Positions 9,048 to 20,724 of a stretch of DNA of 64,000 bases are shown in pieces. Origin of the DNA: Fusarium oxysporum f. sp. lycopersici 4287 (lineage: Eukaryota > Ascomycota > Sordariomycetes > Hypocreales > Nectriaceae); the NCBI RefSeq assembly GCF_000149955.1, contig NC_030990.1:4267482-4331481 (forward strand), written 5' to 3'. The stretch's first letter is position 1; each line of letters starts with the position of its first letter. A program made the position numbers and the translations under genes. The notes below the pieces were generated by a model. The model was given only the letters and a program-made list of their open reading frames with translations. It ran no database searches and had not been told where the DNA came from.

Positions 9048-10308
9048 ATGCCCCGCTTCACCATGCCTCGACTTCAACCCATCAGCAAACCCAAATTTCT
9101 CAATGGGATACCAGACAATAGTATCTTTGCTATAGCGACCCTCATCGCAGTCAATGCCCTGGTATGGATCGCTGCAGGCATTGTTCTGCATTTCCATCCA
9201 CGCCTCATTTCGCCAGCTGCCCTCTCATACGTCCTTGGTCTTCGCCATGCTTTGGACGCAGACCACATCGCAGCTATTGACCTGATGACACGTCGTCTCA
9301 TAGCATCAGGGCAGCGCCCTGCGACAGTGGGGACATTCTTCTCATTAGGGCACAGCACCATCGTCATTGTAACATGCATCGTTGTCGCAGCCACGAGTGG
9401 CGCTTTGAGGGAAAGGTTCGATGGGTTTCAACACGTGGGAAATATAGTTGGCACTAGTGTCAGTGCCGCATTTCTTATAATTCTCTGTATAGGAAATGGC
9501 TGGGTTCTATATAAGCTCATCCAGCGCTTGCAAGGGATTCTGCAAGAGCGAAGAAATCAAGTCCGACTTGAAGGATTTGTCGAGGAGGAGACGCAGATCC
9601 AGGATCATTTTGCTCTGGAAGGGGGAGGCTTCTTGACGCGCGTGTTCAAAAGGTTATTTCGCGTTATTGACCGACCGTGGAAGATGTACCCCCTCGGCGT
9701 GGTTTTTGGTCTTGGGTTCGATACAAGCTCAGAGATTGCTATACTGGGGATTGCGAGCATTCAGGCTGTTCAGGGGACAAGTATCTGGCTGATTCTGATC
9801 TTTCCTATTCTTTTCACAGGTGAGTGGCGATGTATCTGCATTAGAGTTGGAAGTTTACTCACGCGTGACAGCTGGCATGTGCATGCTCGATACCACAGAT
9901 GGAGCCCTCATGATGGCCCTGTACACGTCGAAAGCATTCTCAAGAGACGTGGTTGCTATTCTGTATTATTCCATCGTCCTCACAGGAATTACAGTCGTGG
10001 TATCAGCTTTCATCGGCATCGTCCAAGTTCTCTCCCTAATACAGAACGTCGCAGACCCTCAGGGGCGATTCTGGGATGGAGTTTCTTCGATTGGCGACCA
10101 TTTTGACATTGTTGGCGGAAGCATCTGCGGCGTGTTTCTGATCGTAGGTTTGGGTTCAATATTCGTATATAAACCCTGGAGAAGACACGTCGAGAGGCAA
10201 CAGGAAAGCTTGATTCAGCATCCGGAGCCCTCCTTGGACGCTCACTCGCCTGCGCCTTCGACTGAGCGTGAAGAGAATGGATGTGTCCACGCACAAAGAA
10301 TTGTTTAG
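9048..10308 (+). CDS. NiCoT-family nickel/cobalt transporter
   Basis: Two exons, 9048-9819 and 9872-10308, give a 402-residue membrane protein. The family signature HX4DH is present as HALDADH at residues 67-73 in the second membrane helix, with LGHSTIV near residue 101, LGFDTSSE, and LDTTDG just after the intron. These are the four conserved blocks of NiCoT permeases, which carry Ni2+ or Co2+ with high affinity across the membrane. About eight hydrophobic segments are visible, with a soluble loop around residues 180-215 and a hydrophilic C-terminus. In fungi such transporters usually feed Ni to urease. No urease gene lies nearby. The Met at 9048 is chosen because the frame upstream has no earlier ATG. 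Confidence 0.9.
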
Positions 10309-10682
10309 CTTTCGTGCGTTTTTCCTTTGACTTACGCGATTGGCCGATGGGTTTTATCTCTTCACGGTGACTAGGTAGTTTTGTAGTGTTGTCGCTCCAT
10401 TCACACTCTAATTGGCAAGTATGAGCTTGTATTCTACGTGAAGGAAGAGGGAGGGACTGCTCAGTACTTTCGAAACGAATAAGGTAGGTATAAGAAAGCA
10501 CTTGGTCACACTTCTTTTCCCCTTCTTCTTTCTTCTCATCATAGTTTTGGTGAGTTTAGGGTCTTCTCATCATCAGTTTGACGATTTTATGATCAGTGGC
10601 TTTGGCACATCCATCGATATCAACATCAACATCAATATCATGGTATCAAAAGCAGCATCTGGTATCACCATCAATCGCTTCT
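10309..10682. other. Intergenic spacer
   Basis: No gene recognised. A short T/C-rich tract and an ATCAACATCAACATC-like imperfect triplet run near 10618-10640 are the only local structure. Confidence 0.3.
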
Positions 10683-12413
10683 ATGAGTGAACGAAGTAAG
10701 TAGATGCATTTTCTACCTATGTTCTTCCCGGCCACAACTGACAACGTTCATTCAGAGTCTCAAGACCCAAAGGGCCAATCGAGTAACGCCTTTGCTTTCA
10801 TCAACGACGATGACGACGACAAGAACGCCCTGAACTTTTCCATAGATTGGGATCTCACCGTGATGTCTCCCTTCCCACAGCAAACCTTCACCAACCCACC
10901 AACGTACAGTCGTGAGGAAACTGAACGTCGCCTACAACAAGCTATTGATCTATTCTGGGCCGATGATACGGCTGCTCAACAGAGTAATGTCTCTACCAAC
11001 ATGCAGAATTCCCTTCAAGCGCAAACGTTTGTAGATCAAGCGGCACCACCCAACACCTCCGCGCCCGAGCAGACTGGATCTTCGGATCATCAACTCGGCG
11101 AAAGTGCCTACCTATTTTCAAATGCTCAATTTCCTGCGGATCCCAACGCTGGCAAAGGTCAAGATCAAAAAGAAGAATCTCCTTCGACCAACCAAACAGT
11201 CAGTGAACCTGAAAGGGATGACTCTGCTATTGGAGGTTTTCCAACAACCGTCCCCAGGATTTCCAACAACGAAACGAACGGGACTATAAAACCTGAGAGC
11301 CCCGTCACTGAAGCTCCTACCCCTACTAACGCAGCACCAACTGTCCAGAACAGACAGCAGGCTAAGACCCCAACAGCTACGGACGCCAGTGTCCCCAAGT
11401 CTCCATCTGCTCCGAGTGCCAAACCTAATGTCAAACCTATCCCTCAGGCCAGAGCCCGAGGTGTAAAGAGGGCCAGGGAACCCAAGCCCTCGCCTCGAGC
11501 CGCAAAGCGACCTGCCGATAGAAATGGAAATGGCCAGCCCGCGACTAAGAAGGTGAAAGCTGAGGAATCCAATGAGGCCAAGGCCAAGCCCCCTCGTTAT
11601 AGGCCTATTACGCCAAGAATTCCTGTACCTTATCAACAACAGGCATTCCGGTTCCATATGCCAAGCAGAGCTGATTTTCAGTGTTTGAACGATCCTGCTT
11701 GGCTTGCTGCTCACCCTCAGGCGGCTTCAATCTGGAATGAGTTGCTTGCTAATCATAGACGGGATCAGTATTATGCTTCTCAGCAGGCGCGGATGGGAAT
11801 AGATCCTCGTGGCATTGCGTCTTCTCACAACGGAAATATCCCCTGGTCTTCCCCTATGCTACCTCAACAGCAGGCCCGAGTGGGAATGAATCCTCGTGGC
11901 ATTGCGTCTTCTCACAATGCTAATATCCCCTGGTCTGCCCCTAGGCTACCTCAGCAGCAGCTTGCTAATGAGATGACGATGGGAAGCAGTCCTCCTAGCC
12001 CAATGTCTTCTCCTGGCCAGCTTCCCACTGCGACTGAGGATCCTCTTCCTCACTTGAACATCCCAATGCGTCCAGGACGTCAGGTGCAAAACTCTTGCAT
12101 AGACGGGGATTCGCTCACAACCGGAGTCACCACGAATCATCCTTCCTTGGGGAATCTTCAGTCTCTGCGCCACCCCGCGATGTATCCGTTGAGCGTTCCC
12201 GGGGCATCTGGCTACAACCATGCCTCGGGCAATCATCAAACTGGACCCAGACCTGCAAGCAATCAACCAAACATGTCTGCACAATACAGCTTCGGTCCTC
12301 CGTCGGGAGCTGGCCTTCCCCAGTTCAGGACTCCCACGGCAGATGAGCTTCAGCGACGTCGTGCCCATGAGGCGGCCCTTCGAGCGAGGTTCGAGCAGGA
12401 TGGACGCCGCTAA
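10683..12413 (+). CDS. Disordered basic, Pro/Gln-rich protein with a 29-residue tandem repeat
   Basis: Function not recognised. The preferred model splices a tiny first exon (10683-10695, reading MSER plus one base) through a GTAAGT donor to 10756-12413, giving 556 residues. An unspliced reading from the ATG at 10704 gives 569. The protein is low in complexity. It has an acidic N-terminus (FINDDDDDKNALNFSIDWDL), a Ser/Thr/Pro-rich stretch, a strongly basic middle with nuclear-localisation-like clusters (RGVKRAREPK, AAKRP, ATKKVK), and a Pro/Gln-rich C-terminus. A 29-residue unit (QQARMGIDPRGIASS...) is repeated once in tandem. A nuclear or chromatin-associated role is a guess from composition only. 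Confidence 0.6.
11781..11954 (+). repeat. Two-copy 87-base in-frame tandem repeat
   Basis: Two adjacent copies of about 87 bases encode QQAR(M/V)G(I/M)(D/N)PRGIASS followed by HN-x-NIPWS-x-P-x-LPQ. The core CCTCGTGGCATTGCGTCTTC is identical in both, pointing to a fairly recent duplication inside the disordered protein gene. Confidence 0.8.
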
Positions 12414-14671
12414 AGAGCGCCAGTCAGACCTTGGACACCACTTCACAGGTCCAAAATCCTAAGTGACAAAAAGATTTTTAGACAACCTTAGGATAGTTTA
12501 GGATAAATTTAGTATCCTCTTTGGCTACTTTATTTTCTCAACTGATGTAAGGTCTTAAGTCTTCTGACACCCAGATGAGCGATAAGAAGGCTTGGGTAAT
12601 TTTGGTGTAAACTAAATGGGTTTTGAATAATTGTTTTTTTATGGTTAGTGGTTTTGTTATTCCCTTGTACCGCCCCCAACTGCTCTGTCACTGTGGTGCG
12701 CGCACTTGTTGAGGCTCTGGCTTACTCTGTTAAAGAGTACATAGTATATCGTCCCTAGAGACGACGAGACAAGGCTCTCGATTGCGGAAATTGATATTGT
12801 TTCTCAAGATCGAGAATGCGGGGTAGTTCTTTCGTGAAGCCGACTTATATCCTCCAGATGGGTCTTTGACCAGGCTGCATCGTGTCGTGTCAGGGGAAAG
12901 AGGACGGATTTGCAGTCTTAGGTCCCCAGTTTCTGAGGCTGATCAACTGAAGGGGCTAGCTAGGGGATTGAAAGAGTCAGATGCGCCCCCCGTTCTCGGA
13001 AGCGTTGCCACCCTTGTCGCTCTTAACTAGTGCTAATCTCTGCCTCCTCATAGGTTAATTGCTTATCGCTGGTGGAACTAAAGTACCCCGTGGTACTGAT
13101 AACACTTTGTTTCTTTTTTCCGGGCGTCTTTGTTCCAGAAATAAGACAAAGATGTATGGGCGCTTGAACGAGAAGCATTGTTTCGTTGTTGGGGCTTTGG
13201 ACACCAACCTCCTGAGTGAAGAGGAATAATTCATGACCAGTCATTTTGGTTGGTAGCATCACCGCCTTGAAGGCCTCAGGAGAGACAGTATTACGCCCAC
13301 TGTCAGTCCGTGAGGTGGTCAACGAGTCCCGTCCATGCATGATAATCGCTGCGCCTATCAAGGCTCACTGCAGTCTACAGTGTACAGCCTTGGAGCGGGC
13401 GTCCCTGGCGCCCCGCACTGTTTGCCTCGCCAAAGTACCTTAAAGGAGTTGATGGTCTAGGATGGGCCCCCAGGACCCTTCTTACTCACTACTGTGCGTT
13501 CTAGGTTGGACCCCTAGAAATCCTGGGGACCCACCGGCCGGGTCAACGACTCGACTCAGGAGTTCTAGCCTCGCTGTTTTGAACGAATCGGATCAAAAGG
13601 ATTTTCGAAGCCATTACCTATAGCGGATGGCGAAAAGATTATGTACTAGATCTTTGTTTCGAAGATTCGACGGCCCTCTCGTGCTTCGCTTTTTTGTACA
13701 GTACAGTACAGCACTACTGGCTTCGTCTGCTTTGTCATCTAGACTCACGGAATCTAATTCTCCTCGGACTGTCCGTCGTCAAAGAAGAATGACATCGGAA
13801 AGTGAGGGTGTTCTAGGTGTCAGACACACATGGTTGAGCGTCAAGTCAACACAAAGCCAAGGAGTTAACCCAGCCCCAAGAGAGCGGTCTGGAATCAGCG
13901 CGCCAGAAGGGGGAATTGCTCAGCAACCCTGTGCCATGCAACCGGGTTCGAAATCGCGTTTCCGTGAAATTAATAGGGCGCTTGATTGAGCTGGGATGGG
14001 ACAAGACAAGCACAATGTCTCTCCTCCTGCAGGCCCCGGGTATCGGGGTCCTAGCTCCATACTGTACACTTTTATACTTTCCAGTTCCGGGGATGGACGA
14101 CCCTTGCTTGTTCTTTGAATCCACACTGTCCGGTGCTCCGTGCATCAAATGGTGCCATTCGAGAATGTCTATCGATAGGACAGCCTGTGGGTACTGTACC
14201 TCGACAGCTTTGTTTTGCTGGTGAGGAACATGGCAAACCCTTCCAGTTTCCGTCGGTGAAGTTGTACTGTACTGTGCAGGACCGTGTCGTGTCGTGTGTC
14301 CGTGGACCCTTGGTCTGAGGACTTCGGTTGATGGGTGGTGGCGGAGGACTAGTGCGGCAGTGAATAGCATTCCCATTTCCTTCGCTCGAGTCTTGTCATA
14401 TATAGACCCTTCTTTTCCTCCGACTTCGGATATTGAAAATTTTGCATTTCTCGCTTTCTCATCCTTCGACTCTCGTAAAGTTAAGGACTCTCTACTCAGG
14501 TTACGCGCGTAAAATATCTCCAAAAGGGGTCGTACGATCTTATCTTGTGTAGCTCAACAAGATACACCCAACACCCAACACCTTACACCGTAACATCCTC
14601 GCTCAAGATAGTAAATCTACTCCTTGGGAGACTATCCTTTCTTTAATTTGCTATATATCACATCCGTCACA
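12414..14671. other. Long intergenic region (2.26 kb)
   Basis: No gene with recognisable protein features. Short repeated GTACAGTACAGTACAG-like runs occur near 13695 and, inverted, near 14263. CCCCAGGA and TCCTGGGG arms flank about 45 bases near 13470-13530. A 225-codon reading frame on the minus strand (13846-14523) has random-looking composition. The last 150 bases before the calpain gene contain no ATG, consistent with a clean leader. Confidence 0.35.
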
Positions 14672-17628
14672 ATGCACGGTTACAGTTCATCAGAAGAGTC
14701 CGACGACCCTCGTCGGCCTCGTGCCCAACCTGCTACCACCAACAACAACGACCAGAAGAAGAAGAAAAAGAAGAAGCTCCCGCCTCAAAAGAGTATCAAC
14801 CGTATCTGGAAGAAGTTCTCCAAGCGCAAGTTTCACAAGGCTCTCGCCGTCCTTCCATTCGACCCCGTGCAACCTCCAGCTACCTACCATTCCAACGAGC
14901 TCTTATCGGCTGGTTACGAGCGAGCCGCTGAGGAATGTCGACGCAAGGTTGAGAAGATCATCAAAGAATGCAAGCGAGTGAATATGCGATATCGAGATCC
15001 TGGTTGGGATTTGGTGAGTTTGCCGTCCGTTTGTAGTCCGTGTGAATTTGGCGCTAATGCATTTACTAGGATTGGGATCTCAAGTACGAGAAGGGCCACT
15101 GCTTGAACAATCTGGGATCACAGAAATTCGAGCTCAACAGGACAACGCTGCTGAGCTCAAAGGCGGCTGTTCCCAAGGCCGTCAAGCGCGTGCACGAGAT
15201 CTTTGAGAATCCCACCTTCATGAAAGAGGTTAGTGGTGGTGACGTCAAGCAGGGCAGTCTAGGAGACTGCTGGATTATGGCTGGCCTAACGGCTCTGGCC
15301 AATGTTCCAGGAGGTCTACAGCGGATCTGCGTTGCCCATGACACAAAGATCGGCATCTACGGCTTTGTCTTTTATCGAGATGGCGAATGGATCTACTCCA
15401 TCATCGACGATAAACTCTATCTCAAGTCTCCGTTGTGGGATTCCCCCTCTATGCAGAGAGATCTTCTGCAGCAGATCGATCGTGAGGATAACGAGAATGT
15501 TTACCGCAAGACTTATCAGACTGGCTCCAAGGCTCTTTTCTTCGCGCAGTGCAGAGATCAGAATGAGACTTGGGTTCCTCTCTTCGAGAAGGCCTACGCC
15601 AAGGCTCATGGCGACTATGCGTCATTGGCGGGTGGCTGGATTGGTGAGGGTGTTGAAGATCTCTCTGGTGGAGTTACCACTGAGCTCTTGACGTCTGATA
15701 TTCTCGATATTGATGAGTTCTGGGATAAGGAGATGTCACGAGTCAACGATGAGTTCCTCTTTGGCGCTTCTACTGGTCTTCTTGAGCACGGCTACGGTGA
15801 GCGCAATGGCATCTCCGAAGGACACGCCTATGTCGTCATGGAGGCACGTACTCTAAAGTCTGGCCAGCGCTTGGTCAAGCTTCGCAACCCTTGGGGTAAG
15901 GTCCGCAAGGGTATCTGGGAGGGAGCTTGGAGTGATGGGTCTAAGGAGTGGACTACCGAAGTGCAGGAGGAGATGGACCACAAGTTCGGTAGCGACTCTG
16001 TTTTCTGGATTTCTTACGAGGATCTTATTCGGAAATATTCTCACTTTGACCGCACTCGACTCTTCCGCGATCGCGACTGGCGATGCTGCCAGCGCTGGAT
16101 TGGTGTTGATGTCCCGTGGAAGGCGGCATACCATGAGAAGTTCCATATCAAGTTAACCCAGGATTCGCCTCTTGTTCTGGTTCTTTCGCAGCTTGATGGT
16201 CGGTATTTCAAGGGTCTTCACGGACAGTACTCCTTCCGTCTTCACTTCCGACTTCACTACGAGGACAGCCCCAATGCCGAGGACTACATTGTCCGGTCTC
16301 ACGGCAACTATCTCATGGAGCGTTCTGTTTCTGTTGAGCTACCTGATCTTCCCGCTGGCAACTATGTCGTTTACCTCAAGGTCACTGGCGAGCGAGACTC
16401 CAATGTTCAGTCTGTTGAGCAGGTCGTGAAGCGCGAGGCTGCCGACAGGACAGAGAATGAGAAGCTTGCTCAGGTTGGCTACGCTTATGATCTAGCTCAC
16501 AGCAAGGCTTGGGACCACATGGACAAGGTTACCAAGCTTCGCCAGAAGAAGGATCAGAAAAAGGCTTCTGCCAGTCGCCAGAAGGAGCGTCGCCGCATGT
16601 GGGAGAAGCGCTCTACCAACCGCGATGTTACCAAGCAACAGACCAAGAAGAACGCGGACAAGAGAAAGCGCCGTCGCGCAGAGTGGGAGGCTGAGCAGAA
16701 CCGTCTTGATGAGGAGTTCAACGCCAAGGTCAAGGCTGAGCGCGAGCAGATGAAGAAAGAGAGGCTCGCTAAGGCTGAGGCTGAGAAGGCTGCTGAGGCT
16801 GAGAAGAGGGCTCAAGAGGCTGATGATGAGGCTTTGAGCAAGAAGACTGAGGAGATCAAGATTTCAGAGGACAAGGATGAGCCTGTTGTCGTTGATGAGC
16901 ATCACAAGGATCATGACGATGCGGTTATTTCTGTCTCGACTGGATCACCTCACTTGACTCCCAAGTCCATGGACTCTACAGCTGAGGGTGCTGAAGAGAA
17001 GCAGGAAGTCCCACCAGTCAGTGGAGGACCTCCCGCTCCTATTGAGGAAGAGGAGCCTCTTCCCATTCGCCCTCGACCTGCCTACGATTCTGCAGGCGAG
17101 TCATCCGACTCCCCTGTTGAAGACTGGGAAGCCCTCTACAGCAGCGACGACATGGTCCGCAAGCCTCGTCTCACACAAGCCAACCAAACCGCCGCCCAAG
17201 ACGACTACGACTCCGAGGAGGAAAAGATGCCTGAGCCCTGGAACGCCATCTGCATCGTCGGCGTGCGCGTCTACTCCAAGGACGAGAACCTCGAGCTGCG
17301 CACCGTCATGGAAGGCGGTGAGCTTCTAGAGGGCGGCATGGGTCCCAAGGGCGCCGCAGATCTCGACAACGCTCAGTCCAACGCGGGCGGTGGACGAGCC
17401 GACGACAAGGATGCTTCCAAGACGAAGCAAGATGACGACAGGTCGTATCCCCCCGTCATCCGCAAAGATGGAAAATACGTGGAAGATGAAACTACCTCCG
17501 GAGAGAAGTATTCTTCTATTCAGAGCTATTTCCACATTGACTCTGCTTTTACAACGAGGGTTAATTCTCCAGCACCGACGCCTTATGAGCATGATCGGAG
17601 GCTGGAGTTCCCTGCTGCTAGCCGATAA
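14672..17628 (+). CDS. Calpain-like cysteine protease
   Basis: Two exons, 14672-15013 and 15070-17628, give 966 residues. The calpain catalytic core (CysPc) follows a Lys-rich N-terminus of about 110 residues with a run of seven Lys. Catalytic residues are Cys181 in QGSLGDCWIMAGL, His366 in EGHAYVVMEA and Asn387 in LRNPWG, so the triad is complete. After a C2-like beta region (to about residue 570), a long Lys/Glu-rich coiled coil and an acidic disordered stretch lead to a C-terminal module containing EPWNAICIVGVRVYSKD. No EF-hands are seen, so this is an atypical calpain and not the classical Ca-binding type. It lacks the features I expect for PalB. Probably cytoplasmic; targets unknown. Confidence 0.88.
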
Positions 17629-18180
17629 GGCTTGAGATTAAGGAATTTTGTTTAAGAGCGTATTAGAGATTCTAGAATGATCATGACTCGAGGGTATACG
17701 GTATCGAGACGAATTAGATCATAGGTTAATATTTGATGTTTTGGGAATAGGATGGATTGAGGATAGGCGCAGGTGTTGGGATTCTTTCAGGAACGATGAG
17801 ATGAACTTTTTAGCAAAGATATCAAGAATGTTTTTGAACAATAAATCACAATTACAAACAACAGTTGCTTCTGCACAATCTTGAATGATACCATTTTGAG
17901 TTGATTGATGTGAGACTTGCGACAAAGTAATACAAATGGCGGCATCAGCCTTTCCACGTGCAAACAAAACAAACAGGAATGGAAATTCCACGTTCCAGGT
18001 CGCAAACAGACTGCCAAACTGCAGGTCCTGAGACACATGAGACAGCCTATAGCAATGCGCTAAACGTGCCTAGACGGGCCAGGTTAGTCCCTGGAATCAC
18101 GAGTCAGCTCCTGTAACCGAGCTTTTTTAGGAGGCGTCAGCTGCCTAGACTGTGTGGAGCCTAGGCACCTTCATGGAAAG

Positions 18181-18216
18181 TGGGTGCGATAACGGAAGCT
18201 TAGCTTATCGCACCCA
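18181..18216. promoter_or_regulatory. Perfect 12-base inverted repeat with GATA cores upstream of ATG17
   Basis: TGGGTGCGATAA (18181-18192) and TTATCGCACCCA (18205-18216) are exact reverse complements separated by 12 bases. Each arm contains GATAA, the core bound by fungal GATA factors, facing each other. It lies about 180 bases before the Atg17 start. GATA factors are known to control autophagy genes in yeast; the role here is inferred. Confidence 0.6.
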
Positions 18217-18342
18217 AGTTCCGTCATCGTTCAAGCTCTCCCCCGTCCCGTCCGTCGTCTCTCTATCTTAACTTTCTTCCCTTTCATCTCGTGTAATTAT
18301 TACCTTATTTTTCTTGTATCATCTATTACCATCGCTCCCATC

Positions 18343-18365
18343 ATGTAGTCATGGGTGAATACTAG
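18343..18365 (+). promoter_or_regulatory. Two minimal uORFs in the ATG17 leader (ATG-TAG and a 4-codon ORF)
   Basis: ATGTAG at 18343-18348 is a start codon followed at once by a stop. ATG GGT GAA TAC TAG at 18351-18365 encodes four residues. Both lie within 55 bases of the main ATG and would load ribosomes before the main ORF, if they are in the mature 5' UTR and not in an unrecognised leader intron ending at the TAG. Confidence 0.5.
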
Positions 18366-18394
18366 TATCTAACATTACCTACATCACATTCATC

Positions 18395-19992
18395 ATGGCT
18401 TCTTCTTCTTCTAAAAGCTCTTTGCGCCGTAGTCATGGCGACTCATCCGGAGCCTCGTCTGGACATTCGCATCCACGATCAGCGACACAATCTCGACTTT
18501 CTACCGCGCCGTCTATCGATATCGATACTCTCGTTAACCACCTCCTCGTCGCAAAACGATCGCTTTCTTCTATGACTCTTGTTCTTCGTGCGAATGAGAT
18601 CGCGAATGATGCTAGGCAGTCACATGATGATGTATCCATCCTAGCTGCGCAAGCGGGCTTCTTACGAACTTCTATACTGGATCAGACGGCGATACTTGTG
18701 AGAACAAGGAGGAGCTTGCAGAGCACTTACGAATGGGGAAAGAAGGACTTCCGAAAGCTGGTCAAGTCGATGGACTTGGTCGACGGACAGCTTGATCATA
18801 CTATGGAGATGCTGCGCGGGACTGGGGTTGAGAGTGTTTTTAGACCTCAGGGTGAAGAGAGACGAAGTCTTCTTGATTTTATCGATGAAGGAGGCGTGGA
18901 TGGAGTGCGCGAGGCGATGAAGCAAAGCATCCAGGAGCTACAGGTAAGCTGCCCAGCAAAAGGCATCGCCAATCATGCGCTGACACCGACTAGGCTATTC
19001 AGCAATCTTTTGATGGAGATCTACTCCGTTTTGATAACGACATCCGGAATCTAAAGAAGGTGGTGGCCGATACGCCCAGCATACAGGATATACCACAGGG
19101 CAATAATCCATCGGCCGGCGAGATCCTCGAGAGTCTAGTCGACCATTCAGCCAACATGGCTCAGCTCCTCGCATCGCTGACCCATCACTTCGACATGTGC
19201 GTCACCGCGATCCGAACGACCGAAGGCGGCGTAGCTCTCGCTCGCCGTAGAGCTGCCGAGGCTACACAGTCCCAAGGAAACGACGGGGTCTCCATTTCAG
19301 GCGTCATCGCCGAACAAGAGTCTAATGTATCTGACCTCGAACCCAAAACGGCGAAAGACCGAGCTGAGATGTTAAAAGTCGTCGTGCAAGACGCACGGGA
19401 GGTTGACGACGTGGTGCAGGAAATACAAGAGCGCCTCACGGCAATGGAGCAGGATTACACAGTGCTGCAGGAACAGCATGATATCTCAAAACAAGCCTAC
19501 ACAGGCATGCTACAAGCGTACGCTATTTTGGGCGATATCGGCGATCGACTCGCTGATTACCTCGCGGCCGAGGGAGACTTTAAAACACGATGGGATATGG
19601 AGAAGGAGAGCGTATTCGCCAAATTACAAGAGATGCAGCAACTCAAAGACTTCTACGAACGCTACGCGAGTGCGTACGACAGTCTGATTCTCGAAGTCGA
19701 GCGCCGTCGCGCAGTAGACGATCGCGTGCGCAGCATCTGGCGCAAAGCACAAGAAAACGTGGACAAGCTCCTCGAAACAGATCGCGTATCGCGCGAGGCG
19801 TTCCGGCAGGACGTAGGGGAGTTTCTGCCGACGGATCTATGGGCGGGTATGCAGGGTTCTGCGAAGAAGTGGACTGTTGTGAAGGAGGGTGAGGATGAGG
19901 GTGGTGGAGAGGTGCAGCCGCTGAGGAGGAGTGTTGTTGAGGCGGCGAAGGAGAGACTTGCAAGGGCTGGGGAGAGACGGGGAGTGAGATAA
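18395..19992 (+). CDS. ATG17: Autophagy scaffold protein Atg17
   Basis: Two exons, 18395-18943 and 18994-19992, give 515 residues. After a Ser-rich disordered N-terminus the protein has the Atg17 family opening ([27 protein letters not shown]) and is then almost entirely helical, with long coiled-coil stretches such as [38 protein letters not shown]. Atg17 forms a crescent-shaped dimer that scaffolds the Atg1 kinase complex at the phagophore assembly site. Length (fungal members about 420-560) and absence of any enzyme motif agree. The C-terminus is Arg-rich and poorly conserved. The leader carries GATA-containing inverted repeats and uORFs, suggesting nutrient-linked transcription and translation control. 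Confidence 0.85.
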
Positions 19993-20724
19993 GAGTGATA
20001 CTTAGATATGTACGATTGGTATTGATAGCTGGGATGGCGTTTTGGATAGGGTGGTTATCTGGAATTGGGAATAATACTCCACATATTGCTCTTGCTCAAA
20101 GTCTGGATTCACCTGATGGCTGTGGTGTTCTGGTGAGATGTAGCAAGACAAAGCAATAACCACTTGTATTCCTTTCAATACGGATACTTAGGGGGATGGT
20201 AGGGTGCCTTGATCAATAATCATTCTCGTTTTCAAACGTTCGACACTTGTGACGGCTCAACGGCAGCTAATCTTAGTTGCGGCTACACAGAAGACGTTGT
20301 CTCGAGGCGTGTTGCTTTAATACTAAATACCTGCATTTGTGATATCCGGGTTATCTCAATGAATGCGTGCACGAGCCACAGCTAAAGTCGACTGTCTTTG
20401 TAATTTGTAGCCTGTACGTAGAGCTTGGCTTGGGCATTATGGATATCAGTCTGATGATTGATGCGGGTGTTTATTCATCTTAGGTCGCCTGACCACAAGA
20501 TGCTTTTATCGCGATTCACTTAAAATACAACTATAAGTCCTTATAACAAAATAAATTAATGAAGGCTATGCTAGGATCTTAAAATGCTATGCAGTTATTT
20601 TCGTAGGAATCGTGATAAGTTAAGATTCCGATACTCCATCCATGTTACTGTCATTATTCCGGCCGTTTCTCGTTACACACATAAACTCCCAAAAAGAGAA
20701 CAATTTACTCCGTGATCAACCCCT
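19993..20724. other. Intergenic spacer
   Basis: No gene recognised. AT-rich from about 20510 to 20640, with no repeats long enough to indicate a transposon relic. Confidence 0.3.

Larger units (their letters stand above)
17629..18394. other. Intergenic spacer and ATG17 leader
   Basis: No protein gene. The half nearest ATG17 carries a perfect inverted repeat and two minimal upstream ORFs, listed separately. The sequence TGCCTAGAC occurs twice, near 18066 and 18143. Confidence 0.5.

Noticed and set aside
13465..13530. Inverted CCCCAGGA / TCCTGGGG arms
   Set aside because: Eight-base arms with a loop of about 45 bases are expected by chance at this scale, and no gene or element boundary coincides.
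13925..13975. tRNA B-box-like GGTTCGAAATC near 13947
   Set aside because: The flanking bases do not form a T-arm stem, and no matching A box or acceptor stem was found.
13846..14523. 225-codon minus-strand ORF upstream of the calpain gene
   Set aside because: Length is notable, but composition is random-looking, there is no domain, signal or recognisable segment, and it overlaps other open frames in a spacer.
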